DNA of 64,000 nucleotides from Sclerotiophoma versabilis (lineage: Eukaryota > Ascomycota > Dothideomycetes > Pleosporales > Didymellaceae). A program made the position numbers and the translations under genes. Shown here in pieces: positions 1-12,846 of the stretch. Location of the stretch: the NCBI GenBank assembly GCA_012274445.1, contig JAAROD010000080.1, positions 1,922,001-1,986,000 of the forward strand, written 5' to 3'. Each line of letters opens with the position of its first letter. The stretch's first letter is position 1. Under the pieces are notes generated by a model. That model did no database searches. It saw only the letters and a list, made by a program, of their open reading frames with translations, and had not been told where the DNA came from.

Positions 1-2650
1 GCCACGGCTCGAGAAGCTGTAGCGGTTTGGTCGTTCTGTAGAACTGGTGGCACCTGACGAGGAACCGTGTGAAAAGAAGCTAGTGCGGCCGCGAGAGCTA
101 CCCGAGTAAGTGCCACGCTTCGAAGGTATGTTCGAAGAGGCCAAGGGTCGCTGAGCGCCATGGTCGAGAGGATCAATCTCCTCGGAGCCCTGGTCGTCTT
201 GTGTCGTGCTAGCACCAGTCTCCGTCTGAGCGAATAGGCCGCTTGGAGTCAGGTCCTTGGCCCGTCCCGCGTCTGTGAGTGGTAGGCTAGCGGCGCGTCC
301 ATAAATGTCCGAGTCGTCTTCGGGTAGGTTACGGTCTTGCTGTGCAACTGAGCTGGATCGGCGAGCATAATTCCGTTCCCAGTGTCGCGGAGAAGTTGGG
401 ATGTCAATGGCATTCGTACTTGGGTCGGCCCCTTCGTTTGGCTCTTGAGCATCAGATGTTTCCTGTCCATGGTTCGGTCGGGATGATCGACTTCGTCGAG
501 GCCGTGGCTCATATTCGATGATGCTATTCGCACTGAGGCGGGATGGAATGGCCGGTGTATGGGGGGTGTGAGGCGATATTGGCTTGCCTGGGGAGGAGGC
601 AGTGGACACTGATGTACCAGCAATCATAGCGGGAACGCTGGAGAGTTGACGACTGGAGGAGGAGGACGATCGGTGTAACATGGTGGAAGAGGATACAGAG
701 TCGGAGAGCGCCGCATGAGAATCCTTGAGACGCTGATATTTAGACAGCTGGGCCGTGGTCCTACGCATGGCCGATTCTTTCGAAGCATTGTCGTTACGGT
801 TGAAGCTTTTCAGTTCCTTCTTCGCCTCGAGCAGTTTCAAGAAGTCCGAGATGTTGTCATCGTCCGACTTGACCTCGCCGGAACTACCCCCTTCCCCTTC
901 GTTCAGTACGTCCGAGCCGCGCTGCAAGGAAGACGCTACGCTACCCTTGCCGCTGCTCAAGTTGTCATCTTCAGTCTTACTGCCACCACTAGTGGAAAAG
1001 CGGTTCCGTCGATGCCCAAAACTACTGCTGTACTTGATCGGAGCAGGTCGTGGTGAGCTCGAAGCAGAAGAGACAATGGCTGTTTCGTTGGGTAGCGATG
1101 GAGCCCTCAGTGCTTGTTGGGGTAGCGCAGTCAATGAAGTGCGGTTGCGAGGCTGGAGAAGTGGATTGGGAGTGGTGGTACGTCCGAATGAACTGCTTGG
1201 TCGGCCCAACGAGCTGCCTGGTGAAGAAAGCACTGCGGGACCGAGGGCAGGTGACGATGACAACGAGCCAGCCTTGAACGGCTGAAACGAAACTGATGTA
1301 CGTCGCTGATATTGCGGAACATCACCAGACCGAAATGATGATTTCGGTCCTTGGGCGGTGCGATGGTTTGGGGGCAATTTCTGTGGTGGTGACTCGGTGG
1401 GTGAAGATGAGGGCATATCTCGCACGGCACGAAGAGCGGAGATGGGGCTCGTTCCTGTTGGAGGACCGACCTGGTGGAATGTAGACAGGCTACCGTATGC
1501 TTGTCCAACGTCAGGTGTCTCTTGCATATTCATCTTGTTGACCGGAAGGGAACCAGGCACCACTCCCCGTTGTGACTGATCAAAATATGTGTTGTCCAGG
1601 CCCATGAACTCGGAACTTAGCAGCGACTCTGAGTCTTCGACGCTGAACTCGCAATTCGTACGGTACTGAACCGATATACTCAAGGGCCCAACTGGCGAAT
1701 GAGAAGGCCCAAAGTCCTGACGATCAGTGATAGGTTCTTCAGACTGGTATAGCGGCAAGCTTAGGGTGTCGACGTGAGGGCTCTTGAAATCACCATTTGT
1801 AATCCGGTAAGCCAGTTTGAGCGCTGGAGAGTTTGCAGGTTGCTTTGCAATACTCTTGTAGTACTTGAAAGCTGGGATGAAGCGGATGTAAGTGTACAGC
1901 GCTCGGAATAAGACGACAGCTTTCTTGTAAACGTTCGGCAGAGGATCGTTGAGCTCCGTGGGATGCACTGAGGACTTGTCGCCCACGTTTATAGTCCAGC
2001 GCTCAAGCAGTACTTGTGTTGCCTTTACGGAGCGGCCTGAAGAGGCGTTATCGAGCGCGCGACAAACGTCCCATTTCTTCCCATCATCGTCGCGTATGAC
2101 TAGCGACTGCTTGTGTCCCAGCGCTCTCGTGTCCAAGTAAATCTCGATACAGAGAGGAGAATGTTGGCCAGCCATGGCGTCCATACTTTTCCAGTCGGCG
2201 AGTTGTTGTTGAACCTCATCGCTGTCGTCTAACACGACATTGAACTATCAGTATTGTCAGTATGAAATCGTACACATGTTGTTGATAGCGACTTGCCCAT
2301 TTGTTTTGCCTAATGCCGCCGCTGCTATTGAAGGCCGGTGGCAATATAACTCGTGATGATATGATTGTGAGGGCGGCCTTGGTGAAGAAGTTCTGGGGTG
2401 CATTAATAAAAGGTTCAAGATAAGGCTGCCCAGCGGTACGTACCTGGATGACCTGGTTCACCTTCTGGCTGTACCTCTGATCCGCCGAAGCCATATCGCC
2501 TTCCTCGTCCTCGGGTCCTCTATCGCTGTATGGGTCGGTGTCTGAGTATGGCGAGCCGTACCGCTGGTTGTTCGTTCGTGTGGGGTTCGTCTGGAGGCTG
2601 TTGGCCGCCGAGGCTGTGCGCGGCGACGGGCGTGTGTAAGAGGGCTGCAT
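1..2650 (-). CDS. ATG13: Autophagy protein Atg13 (3' end outside window)
   Basis: Atg13 is the HORMA-domain regulatory subunit of the Atg1 kinase complex that starts autophagosome formation. Exons are 2650-2444, 2392-2297 and 2244 to the window edge. The short N-terminus (TNPTRTNN) leads into VNQVIQ/NFFTKAALTI, then KWFNVVLDDSDE, RDDDGKKWDV, QVLLERWTINVGD and YKKAVVLFRALYTYIRF, all typical of the Atg13 N-terminal domain. The rest is a long Ser/Pro-rich disordered tail, which in the family carries the Atg1 and Atg17 binding sites. Intron 1 (2443-2393, 51 bp) is GT-AG. Intron 2 (2296-2245, 52 bp) starts GCAAGT and is GC-AG; using it restores the conserved W|FNV junction. The frame is still open at base 1, so the stop codon is missing from the window. 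Family assignment is from recognised motifs; the start is the first Met of the open frame. Confidence 0.9.
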
Positions 2651-4979
2651 GGTGCGGGAGACTTGCTGCAGGAACAGGTACGGAGGGTATATGGGCGGTG
2701 GGTGCTGGGATGCGGTTATGGGTGATGCGGCGAATACAGGTGAGTCCTGGGAGCCATCACGAGTGCAGACGGCTGGGGTCAGCAGCGACAGTCAGAGATA
2801 TCGTTCAGATCCACACTGAGGGGGTGTCGTGCAGGGCTGGGACAGCTCAGGCAACAGCCATGTCGTTGATCTAGAGGGCGCGGAGATGGATGGAGATAAG
2901 GCTGTTGAGCTTGAGCACCTTGGATATGAGGTATCAGTACTGTGGTGGGCGACCAACGTCGAGATGCAGGTATCCTTTTTGGACGCCGATTAGCGCACTG
3001 AGTGGCACACGAGCTGTCAAGAGAGATCTGACGAGCGAACGGCGTGGGAGGTGTATCAAAGCGTGTGGAGTTGGAGGTGTGACAGTTGAGCGTGACTCCG
3101 GCAGCCGAAATGACGACGGTTAGCTCCAAGACAGACAGGGACGGCGCTGATAGAGGATGGATAGGGGCTGCAGTCGCCAGCAAGGGAAGCTGTGGTGAAT
3201 GCAAGAGTCAAAGGAGCTGCAGAGGAGCGAGCGCTATAGTCTATGGCGTCTTCAACACAGTCCAGCGATTCTGGGGAAGCTGGAGCTCGTCTTCTTTGGT
3301 GATAGTTGATGGTCGATGCACGCAAGCTTCACCAGCATGCGGCCTGCGCCACCGGCTCTTAGCGCCCAGGCACTGGCTCCCACGATAAGGAACCTTGATA
3401 AACCGGCTTCAAGCGCTCTGGTGCAAGAGAAGATCGAAATAAAGCCAACACCATGAACAACAGCTCGATCTGTGTTAGATTCGAGTTGTATTCTCGAGCT
3501 ATTTACCGCACCTGGACGGGCTGGCTGTCATCTTGCGAAATCGCACGCCATTGGACGCGGCTATGCACCACCGTTCCACGCGCCTCACCTTCCTTCATGC
3601 ACAACCTGAAGCCAACCGAGCTTGACCGGTTATGCATCTAGGCTTCGTGTGCAACGTCCAGCGCCGGTCAAGACGCAGTTATCGTGCCCAAGAGCTGCCT
3701 GGCTGCTAACGAAACGCCCACTGGCCAATAGTGGACTCGCTAGGCAGCTTCACTGTCCTGGATGGACTCATGTCTTGTAAAGTTTGCATCATCGAAGCTG
3801 ATACTTTGACTCTCAGTGGCACTGGCTCGGTTGCAGATACTGCAGAGGTAGATGTGCGGAGCATATCTTTCGAGAGTTGTGATCCCTTCAACTGGTTCTA
3901 TCTCGCTACCTCAGCCTAGAGGCAGTGGACTTGGAGCTTGATGGATCGAAGATCTCCCTTTTGCCATAGCAGTGCGCTGCATGTCTTCTGGATGCCATTT
4001 TGTATGAATCAGTTTGAAGCTCGTCATCGAGACTTGTGTTTACGATCGTTTCCATGACACTGACCAACCGATGCCGAGCTCTAGGTCTCTGGTGTACTGC
4101 CGCTCACCGCCTGTGGGGTACTCGGCGCGTTTACATGTATGGCGATCCCCCAGACGCGTCGAGGGCTTCACCTTCAGTGTCGTTGCATTAGACACACCCG
4201 AGATACGATTACGTTCTGACTATGGAACGGTAGTCATTTCATTACGCCGTCGTAGTTATGTCGACCTCCACGGCGCGAGAAGGGAAGCTCGTGGAGAGCA
4301 CTGATAGCTGATTGGCCAACTCGTGATGAGCATCGAAGACACATCCCACGAACAGCCGCATCGCTCTTTATACCCCGCCAGCAATCATCACATATAAGTG
4401 ACGCGTTCGGCGCATCCTCTCAAACCTCAGCAGGTGCTCCATTTGCGACTTCCACGTTGACTCACAAAAGATTATTGCGGAAATTAGCAGCAAACGACCG
4501 GCTGACCCCACCACATTGCCCAGTATCGTCATAGACCCAAGGGTATCGGGTACTATACGCTCTCCAACGGTAAACACAGCACCAAAGTAGCCGCTTACTC
4601 AGGATACTTGTTGCGGAAAATCTCGACGAGACCTAGACTCGATTATCTCGAAGATTCCCACCCATATCGCGTCCATTCGCCACCCCACTACTAGTACAAT
4701 TGACTCGAGCAATCGCGTTCTGTCAACTCGCCACTTGCCGCAAACAATCCACCACAACACACTCCCACGCACCGAGACCGCGATACGCACACGATATATA
4801 CCTCAAGTACCTCACATTCCTCCAGCGACAGAACAGCCAAACAATCGCGTTCGGCGTACTCTTTGGAGCTCCAACCCAGTTTCGCAGCCAGCACCTTTAA
4901 ACACGCTTTGGTCCTAGAGATCATAGCGAGGGGCAGGCACTCGTCGAAACTCCGGTAGACTCCCACCAATATTTGGCAC
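2651..4979. other. Intergenic region between divergent genes
   Basis: This 2.3-kb spacer lies between the divergently transcribed ATG13 and ankyrin/RCC1/BTB genes and must hold both promoters. Open frames here are short and overlap on both strands without recognisable motifs. I see no RNA gene or transposon in it. Confidence 0.6.
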
Positions 4980-7900
4980 ATGAGCGGCTATCTCTGGAAA
5001 TACTACCTCGAAGATGACGTCGACAATTTCCGGAATGTCGTCGCATCCGGTACACAGTCATCTCGCGCAGGCGCCCAGAAGAGTCACGTCGGCTGGCAAA
5101 GCGGAGGAGCCGGTACCGCGGTGAACAGCAGTCCAGGCAGTTACAATGCTTCACCAATGCTAGCTGCGAAAGGGCGCAAGACAGCCCTGGGCGCAGGTGT
5201 AATCTTGACCCGTTCAGACATCAATAGTCGCGACTCGGCAGGCCTCACAATATTGCATCACGCAGCATCCTCAACATCTGAAAATGCTGTTGAGTTTGCC
5301 CACATTCTGCTCGAGCACCAGTGGACGGATTTATACATACAAGACGGAGAGAACGGATGGACGCCCCTACATCGAGCCTTCTACTTCGGCAACATCGCCA
5401 TCGCACGCCTTATCTTGAACCGAGACGCCCAGGATATACTCGGTCAAGGACACGGAGGCTTCAACCAGCATGCGCGTGGCTTGGTCAAGATTAAGGACAA
5501 GGAGGGCTACGGTCCCCTTGATCTGTTCTCCATGACGATCAAAGATCGGACGTTACGTCCGGAGGAAGCGCCCATGTTCGACTCAGACTCAGATGACGAG
5601 ATGGCCCACGGCGACAGCGGGGATATGGACGACGAGTTGCGCAAACGTTTAATAACTCCCACCAATGTACTGGGCGGTGATGAAGTCTATACCTTCGGTA
5701 GCAACAAAAATGTGACACTGGGTTTCGGCGATCAGGACGACCGAGCGTTCCCCGAGCGCGTGGTCTTGCGAAGGCCAGACCACCTGCTTCGGCGATTCTA
5801 CAAAGAGGATAGAGAAAAGCACAATCAGTTCTGGGTTGCAATGGGAGCGCGCATACAGGATGCTGGGACACAGACACCGAAAGGAACCGTTGATCTTCCT
5901 ACGCACATACGGAATACCCCAATTGTGATCCAGGATGTGCAAATGTCCAAGCTACACACCGCTGTCTTGACAACAGACCCTGTCTCGAACCTGTACATGT
6001 GTGGACATGGCACTGGAGGACGTTTGGGAATTGGCAGCGAGACCACAAGTTACCAGTTTACTTGCGTAGAAGGTGGTGGCCTCGGTCAGAAGAAGGTCGC
6101 CGCGGTAGCGCTGGGACAGAACCACACTCTCGCTATCACTGATGAAGGCGAGACCTACTCATGGGGCAACAATGCTTTCGGCCAACTGGGATACAGCTTG
6201 CCGAAGCCGTCCATCAAAGACGATGATCCAATTTCGACAATACCGCTTCAAATTTTTGGTCCTTTGAAGCGCGAGCAAGTGATTGGTATTGCAGCTTCGC
6301 GAGTTCATTCCGTCGTTCACAGCGCAACATCTTTATTTACCTTTGGAAAAAACGAAGGGCAGTTGGGTATCGTCGATTCCGACGCCCGGTCGTTGGAGAT
6401 GCAGGTCACTCCTCGCAAAATCGCCGCATCCCTGTTCTCATCACCCATTGCTGCAGTGTCAGCTATCGATGGCGCCTCGATCTGCATGCTTGAGAACCGA
6501 GAAGTTTGGGTGTTTGCCAATTATGGCTACTCCAAGCTTAACTTTGCACTTGACGGTTTCACAAGCAACTTCCTCAAGGAAAGCTGGCTTACAACGAAGT
6601 ACGACACCGCGCCGAATCGGATTCAAAAGATCACATCAGGAGGTGACACCATCTGTGCCTTGTCAACATCTGGTGAGGTGTTCACTGTGGCTGTCAGTCG
6701 CCGCTCAGATAGTAATCAGGACACAAGCACATCGACCACTAACCCCAAACAAATTCGCAAAGCCTTATCAGCACCATATCGTATTTGGTCCTCAAAGAAA
6801 AGCCACATGGCTGCAAGGGACGTCGATGTGGACCAAGATGGTTCTATCATTCTGACTACAGAAGCCGGTACTGTGTGGAGACGCACAAAAAGAGCGACCA
6901 TCAAGAGCGCAAATACTACAGCTGCGGCTGAACTGAAGCCCAAGGATTACAAGTTCCAGCGTGTGGCAGGCTTGACTCGTGTTGTTGCCGTTCGTGCGTC
7001 CGCGTATGGTGCATACGCTGCCGTACGAAAGGACTGCGATGTCACACGTAATCAGATTGGAGTCGACGAACCTGGTCTGTGGGAGGACCTAGCTCCGTTG
7101 TTGTCCTTCTATGACCTGCACAGCTATGAAGAGTCCTCTGACGACGAAGAGCCTGTGCCGAGATACTGGAACCGGCCTGGTCAGTCGCAAGCCCTGCACA
7201 AGCGTGTGCTGAAGTCGAAGGACCTTGAGAAGGAAGTCTCAGAGGTTCTAGAGCAGGCCTCTATGACATCAGAAAACACCTATGATATGGTGATCGGAAG
7301 CACGCTCTCGGATGTTCGTCTCCCTGTGCACGAATTCAGTATATCTGGTCGTTCTCGTGTGTTCAGAGATGCCATGCTCGACTTCCGTCTGAAAAGTGCT
7401 GAACACGCTATTCCCGAGCTGCTCACGATCAGTAAAGACGGTGATTCCACCCTTGTAATGTTCCAAGGTCTTGACTTTTTGACCATCTTTGATTTGGTGC
7501 TCTACGCATATACCGATTCGATTGTCGACTTCTGGAATGTCACTCGGCATGCGCCGTCGTTAGCTTTCCGCTATCGTTCTGTTCGAACAGAGCTCATGAG
7601 GGTTGCATCTCGACTGGAGATGCGTCAGCTTGAGCCAGCAGTTCGACAGATGGTGAACCCTCGACGCTCTTTACATGTGGACTTGGAGCTTGCTATCAAA
7701 GAGTCATCATTCTTTGAGAGTGGAGATGTCATCGTCGACCTTGCGGATGGCGAGATGCTACTTCACTCTGACATTGTATGTCAACGATGCCCTTTCTTCG
7801 AGGGTCTATTCAGGGGTCGCGCCGGAGGCCAATGGCTGTCAGGAAGACGAGAGGGCTCAGCACCAGTCCGCATTGATCTTACGAACGTCGAGACTGATCT

Positions 7901-10100
7901 ATTTAAGCTCGTCGTTCGCCATCTGTACACTGATGCCGGGGAGGAAATTTTTGACGATGTCACGAGCGAGGACCTTAACGACCTACTTGCGTTGGACGAA
8001 CTTTTGGATCATGTCATGGATGTCATGTCCGTTGCAAACGAGTTAATGCTTGACCGCCTGTCGCAGATTTGTCAAAGGTTCATCGGTCGTTATGGTATGT
8101 ACGCCCTCATCGCATTTGTGAATCAGGCTTACAAATTGCAGTCAATACTCGTAACGTGTGTTCGCTACTCACTGCTGTAGCACCCAGTTCCGTCGCAGAG
8201 TTTAAGGATGCGGCGTTGGAGTTTGTTTGCCTCAGCTTGGAGGCAGTTATGCAAAACGGGTAAGTGTTCAGCGGTTTTGAGCCTACCACGGTATCTAATC
8301 CTGCATAGGTCCTTGGACGAGCTCGATGACGATCTTTTGCACGAACTGAACCAGGTTGCACGCGAAAACCAGCTTGCGTATCTGCCCTTCGCAAGAAGTG
8401 GACGAGCCGAAGCTCTACTTTTCGATCAGTATCCAGAGCTTACAGAGAGGATCGAACGAGGGAAGCGCGCCAAGATTGACGCTATTGTGCTTTCCAACAA
8501 GTACGCCGGTGCTGACACTCCATCAGCTTCTTTCAGAGCCCAAAGTCTGGAAGAAGTGTCTGCTTCGCCATTGCGCCAGCGCAACCGAAGGCGAGCATCT
8601 AATCATGCAAAGGTCGAGGCGAAGAGCCCCGCTTTGACTCCACATCTGAAAGGCAAGACCTCTGCCGCAGATCTTATGTTTGACATGTCCGATGGCGAAG
8701 ATGAAGAAATTGGCGCCGCGGAAAAGATCAAACCTCCTCGTTTCATCGACGGACAAGAGAACCCCAGTGATCAGGTGGTTGGCATAGCTGAGTCGCCATG
8801 GTCTGCTGCAATGAAGCAATCCCAAACCTCTCTTCAAGGCCACATCGAAGATGGTTTCGTGTCACCCAGTTCCCTACCTCCAAGCGCTCTATCTGGGACG
8901 AGGTCACCGAGTCAGCCGTGGGGTACGGCTCCATTGGCCAGCGCAAAGCTTGACCTTAAGGATATCATGGCACAGACATCGACTGACAAACCTTCTGGTC
9001 TCGCCCTTGGTCTCGCCCGAGAGGAACGAGAACGTGCTCGTGCCGCCCAGCCTAGAATGTCGCAAAAGGAACGCAAGCGGCTCCAGCAAGCTCAGCAACA
9101 AGGACTCAAGATCGAACCTTCGCAGCCGACGCCGCCAGCCGTATCGCCATGGCAGGCTGCATCTTACAGAAAGCCAAGTGCAAATCAGATTCTGGCTCCT
9201 TCAGCAGCGACGCCTCCGCCTCAACAGCCTTCACCGCAGCCATCGCCACAGCCATCGCCACAGCCATCGCCACAGCCCTCTCGAGCCCAAAGCACACCGC
9301 AACTCACGATGCGTCAAACAATTGCCAAAGGTAAAGGCAGGGGGAAGGGTAAGGACAAGGACGTTAACACTCAGGACACATCCTCCCCATCTCGATCTGC
9401 CGCCTCCGAACGTGGCATGTCCGTCTCAAATACACCAATCCCCATACCTATGTCGGTTCGGCACATTCCTTTACCGTCCCACTCACCCACCTCACCGAGC
9501 CAGAACCTCAGCATGATGGAGATCTTGTCTCTGCAAGAAGCCGAGAAGACTTCCATCCGCGACGCAGCTGCCAAGCGCAGCCTCGAGGAGATTCAACAAG
9601 AGCAGGAGTTTCAGCAGTGGTGGGAGGCGGAGAGCAAGCGTGCGATTGAGCAGGAAGAGCAGGCCAAGAGGGCTGCGGAACGTGCTGCTAAAGCTGCGGG
9701 CCGGGTGAGAGGGAAGGGCCGTGGAGGTGCGAATGCCGGTGGCGATGCGAAAGCGACGAAGGGGGGAGAAACTAAGAAACCTAAGAAGAACGGAGAGGCA
9801 GTGGAGGGACAGCGCAAGGAGAAGTTTACACCGAAGCCAAGGGTGCCAAAACCTCAAGGTCAGGCTCAGGCTCAGGCCGCATTGACTGCTGCGGTGCAGA
9901 CACCGAACCCTGAGGCACCTGCGTTTGCTCCCTCAACTAGTCCGAAGGTAGAAAACGCTGTAAACAGTAGCCGGGGAAGAGGCCGTGGTGGGTACCGCGG
10001 CGGACGAGGCGGTGCTGGTGGTGTGAGAGGTGGGAGACCATCTGCGCCACCGAGAAATGTGCAAAGTGCGCCTGCTGCACCTGCGCAGCAAGTATCGTAA
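4980..10100 (+). CDS. Ankyrin-RCC1-BTB protein (IBtk / fission-yeast Btb3 type)
   Basis: Exons 4980-8094, 8142-8259 and 8309-10100 join to 1675 codons (1674 aa). Introns are 47 and 49 bp with GT-AG ends, and the joined frame stays open (RY|VNTRNVCSLL and QNG|SLDELDDD). Ankyrin repeats lie near residues 80-165 (GLTILHHAA, GWTPLHRAF). RCC1 blades run from about 237 to 560 (YTFGSN, YSWGNNAFGQLG, FTFGKNEGQLG). A first BTB domain starts near 767 and a second near 915 (VDLADGEMLLHSDIVCQRCPFF). The C-terminal third is disordered, with a PSPQ run, basic and coiled segments, and an RG-rich end (GRGRGGYRGGRGG). This domain order is that of the IBtk/Btb3 family, which acts as Cullin-3 ubiquitin-ligase adaptors. 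The Cul3 role here is inferred from the family. The RG-rich tail suggests RNA or nucleic-acid binding, also inferred. Confidence 0.88.
9217..9284 (+). repeat. In-frame PSPQ minisatellite
   Basis: A 12-bp unit encoding P-S-P-Q is repeated about five times inside the last exon of the ankyrin/RCC1/BTB gene. Three consecutive copies are almost identical at DNA level (cagccatcgcca), so copy number may vary between strains. Confidence 0.8.
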
Positions 10101-11481
10101 TCGTGCGGCTTGCCTGTCCGCGCTATATTACTAGACAATGATAGCATCGATACCCAAAGCATTTTGTTTTGCCTGTCACATATAATGCAGTGCGTGTCTG
10201 GTATATTGACAACGATACGGTTCCTCCAACCTTTACTTCAAATATTGACACTGTCATAACTCTAGGGAAAAATCTACGCCACTGCTATAATTTTTGAACC
10301 CCCCAAATTAATACCATAAATAACTCCGAGTTTGTCGACCACAGGTTTAATATGAGCGCCGTCACAACTAGGCCAGATACAACACCATACACTTTGACTT
10401 TCTCACACCCTTACATGGGCCTGATCCTGTCAATAAACCTAGGACTCCTTTTCTGCTTAACTTACTCAAACTTCTCTTCTCGATACTGCAGTCATGTGCG
10501 AGTACCAGCTTAAGCTTGTTGTGTGGGTTGACGCGCATCCTAACACTCTACTTGAAGATTGACATTATACCCAACCCCACATTGTAGCACAGCGAGCCTC
10601 CTTCCGCAAATAGCTTGTGAGTTGGATGCTTGGTATAAAGCTCGCTGGTATGCAGGTGAGTTCGCTTGTTTCCGCCATACTCACACTAAACGCCTTTAGG
10701 AGAACTACTCGTGAATATAAGCATCCCTGGCTTATATACGCCCTGCCTGGTTGAAGCGTGTGTAGAAAATGATGAAGAAGGGTTTTATAGATGTTGAAAA
10801 TTGAGGAAGGCAAGTGAAGCTAAGGAAAAAAGAATTAGCAGCGTAAGTATGTAAGGTATTCCTTTCCGATCCTTGGTAGTTAGTCACTAAACTTCGTTGT
10901 ACCCTTGACAGTATAAAGGCAAGTGAGAATGGAGGTTTGGCCCGTGCACAGCTCTGTTCCCGTACGTCACCTTAAAAGATGCTCGTTAGCAATTGTCTCA
11001 CCTGTACGCCTCCGGAGGTCGAAGGTTGGCAGCATACATCTAACCCACCAACGTGCTACGCACACATACAACCAAGAGTATTCACTGCACACGGTGAACT
11101 TACCTTTCTTTTGATAGGCTTTACTTGCCACAATTACACAGAATTTGAAATCTAGACATGCAGTCTTGTGAGGAAGTCTTTCCTCTATGGGGCTGTGGAT
11201 GTAGTATAAGTATGCGCATCAGTCAGTGACTTTGGGATGTGAAGTTTGTTTCTGGTGGTCGGCGAATTCTTCCGGCCGCATCTAGCACGGCACAATCATG
11301 AAGATCTGTGTAAACTGACGATGGGTGTTGTCGTAAAACAGGTATTGGACGCGGGTAGACAACGCGCTAGACGCGGGTGCGCCACCGCGACATCCTTGAA
11401 CATGACGTAGCCACGGCCTCATTTCACTAATACCACCTTCAATCCTTTTGGGATCTTTGGGGTCAACAACAACACAAGGAC
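10101..11481. other. Intergenic region
   Basis: About 1.4 kb between two plus-strand genes. It is moderately AT-rich, and I see no supported gene, RNA or repeat in it. It should contain the terminator of the BTB gene and the promoter of the next gene. Confidence 0.5.
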
Positions 11482-12846
11482 ATGCCAACTCGACAAGCAC
11501 AACAAAAATCGAACCCAAAATCCGCGAAAGCTGACAGCAAAATGGGGGACAGTAACACCAACAAGCAACAACCGATTCCTGACCATGAGGTTAAACAAAA
11601 TGCAGGGGTTTCAGCCACCATGGCACTACAGGCTGCACAAAAGGCATGGGACTTGAGACAGGCAGCTAATGCGGCGGGAGATCCAGATGCGAGAGAAGAG
11701 ATTCTTGCAAAAGCTATCAACAAAGAAATCGAGGCAGAGTCCTTCGGGAAGGCAGCAAAATACACACAGTCTGGTGCGTTTCAAGGACTCGCTGCTGGTG
11801 CAGGACTTGGTGTACAACCTGGAGTTACCCTTGGAAAGATTACTGGGGCAATTGTAGGAGGTACCGTATCCACAGTCACTGGTCTGCTCGGTGGAGGTAT
11901 TGGTTCAGTGTACGGCGCCATGAACGGACCAATGTGGGATCTTGGACAGATGGCCAGTCATGGAGTTCGAGGTGTTGTGGGCGACTTTCCCAATTGGAAG
12001 TCTACGCCATCACAGAAAAAAGCGCTAGAAAAGATGGTCATGCAATCCAAGGAGACACAGGCGCCCAGTGAAGAGGAGTTGGAGCAGATGAAGAACGACA
12101 TGCCAGATGACATGCCGCAATCGTGGTCTCAGTCGGCGCAGGACATGACTAGCTGGAGACCTTCGATGCCATCGATGCCCAAGATGCCTAATATGCCATC
12201 GATGTCTCAAGCTAGCACTGCTGCAGGCCTAGGAGGGTTGGGTGCTTCACTTGGGTTAGGTGGAGGCCAAGATAAGGGTCAGGAGCAACACGCTCATCCA
12301 GCTGCCAGACAAGCATCGCAGCAGGACGGCCACGCTGTTCGACAGGCATCCAAGCCCAAACAGGCGCCCACACCGAAGGAAGCACCTACGCCAAAGGAAG
12401 CGCCTAAAGCGGATTCTCAGTCTAAATCAGAGCCAACATCTGCAAAAGACTCGAAGCCTCAGCCTCGTAAGTCACAACGCAGTTCCGCGTCACAAAATTC
12501 CACCGGACCAAAAGCGCCGAGCGAATCTCAAACCTCAAAGCAAGAATCATTACCGAAAGCGCGAGCTCCTAAACCGCAAGAAAGCACTGCAAAGGAGACT
12601 GAGCCGAAGAAGTCCCCGCCGAAGCTAGCATCGAAGTCACAGTCCGCAGCGAACAAGCCTCCAGCTTCTGCTCAATCGAAGCCCGCTTCCTCAGCGAACA
12701 AGGAGAACCAACCGCCTGCGTCAACAAATGGAGAAAGGAGGAAGCCAAGAAAGTTAGCGTCCAAGTCTGACAGTGCGAACTTGAGTTCAGGATCAACCCC
12801 CAAACGGGCGCCGCGAAAGCTCGAGTCGCGCAAGGCTGCTGCTTAG
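11482..12846 (+). CDS. Hypothetical protein with a glycine-rich hydrophobic core and Lys/Ser/Pro-rich tail
   Basis: Intronless 454-aa frame; I do not recognise a named family. Residues 1-45 are polar. Residues about 45-95 are Ala/Glu-rich and probably helical. Residues about 98-150 form a Gly/Ala/Val-rich segment with many GxxxG steps (GLAAGAGLG, GKITGAIVGGTVS, GLLGGGIGSVYGAM), resembling a glycine-zipper membrane-inserting or packing segment. A Met-Pro-rich patch follows (PSMPSMPKMPNMPSM), then a low-complexity tail of repeated PTPKEAP and Lys/Ser/Pro, ending in two similar KPRKL/APRKL motifs. There is no clear signal peptide. ATG at 11482 is the first in frame; Met21 (KMGDSN) is an alternative start. 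Sustained coding bias and length argue that it is a real gene; function is unknown. Confidence 0.7.
   Translation: MPTRQAQQKSNPKSAKADSKMGDSNTNKQQPIPDHEVKQNAGVSATMALQAAQKAWDLRQAANAAGDPDAREEILAKAINKEIEAESFGKAAKYTQSGAFQGLAAGAGLGVQPGVTLGKITGAIVGGTVSTVTGLLGGGIGSVYGAMNGPMWDLGQMASHGVRGVVGDFPNWKSTPSQKKALEKMVMQSKETQAPSEEELEQMKNDMPDDMPQSWSQSAQDMTSWRPSMPSMPKMPNMPSMSQASTAAGLGGLGASLGLGGGQDKGQEQHAHPAARQASQQDGHAVRQASKPKQAPTPKEAPTPKEAPKADSQSKSEPTSAKDSKPQPRKSQRSSASQNSTGPKAPSESQTSKQESLPKARAPKPQESTAKETEPKKSPPKLASKSQSAANKPPASAQSKPASSANKENQPPASTNGERRKPRKLASKSDSANLSSGSTPKRAPRKLESRKAAA

Noticed and set aside
715..1508. Several plus- and minus-strand frames overlapping the first 1.5 kb
   Set aside because: Shadows of the ATG13 disordered region, which is open on the minus strand through all of this DNA.
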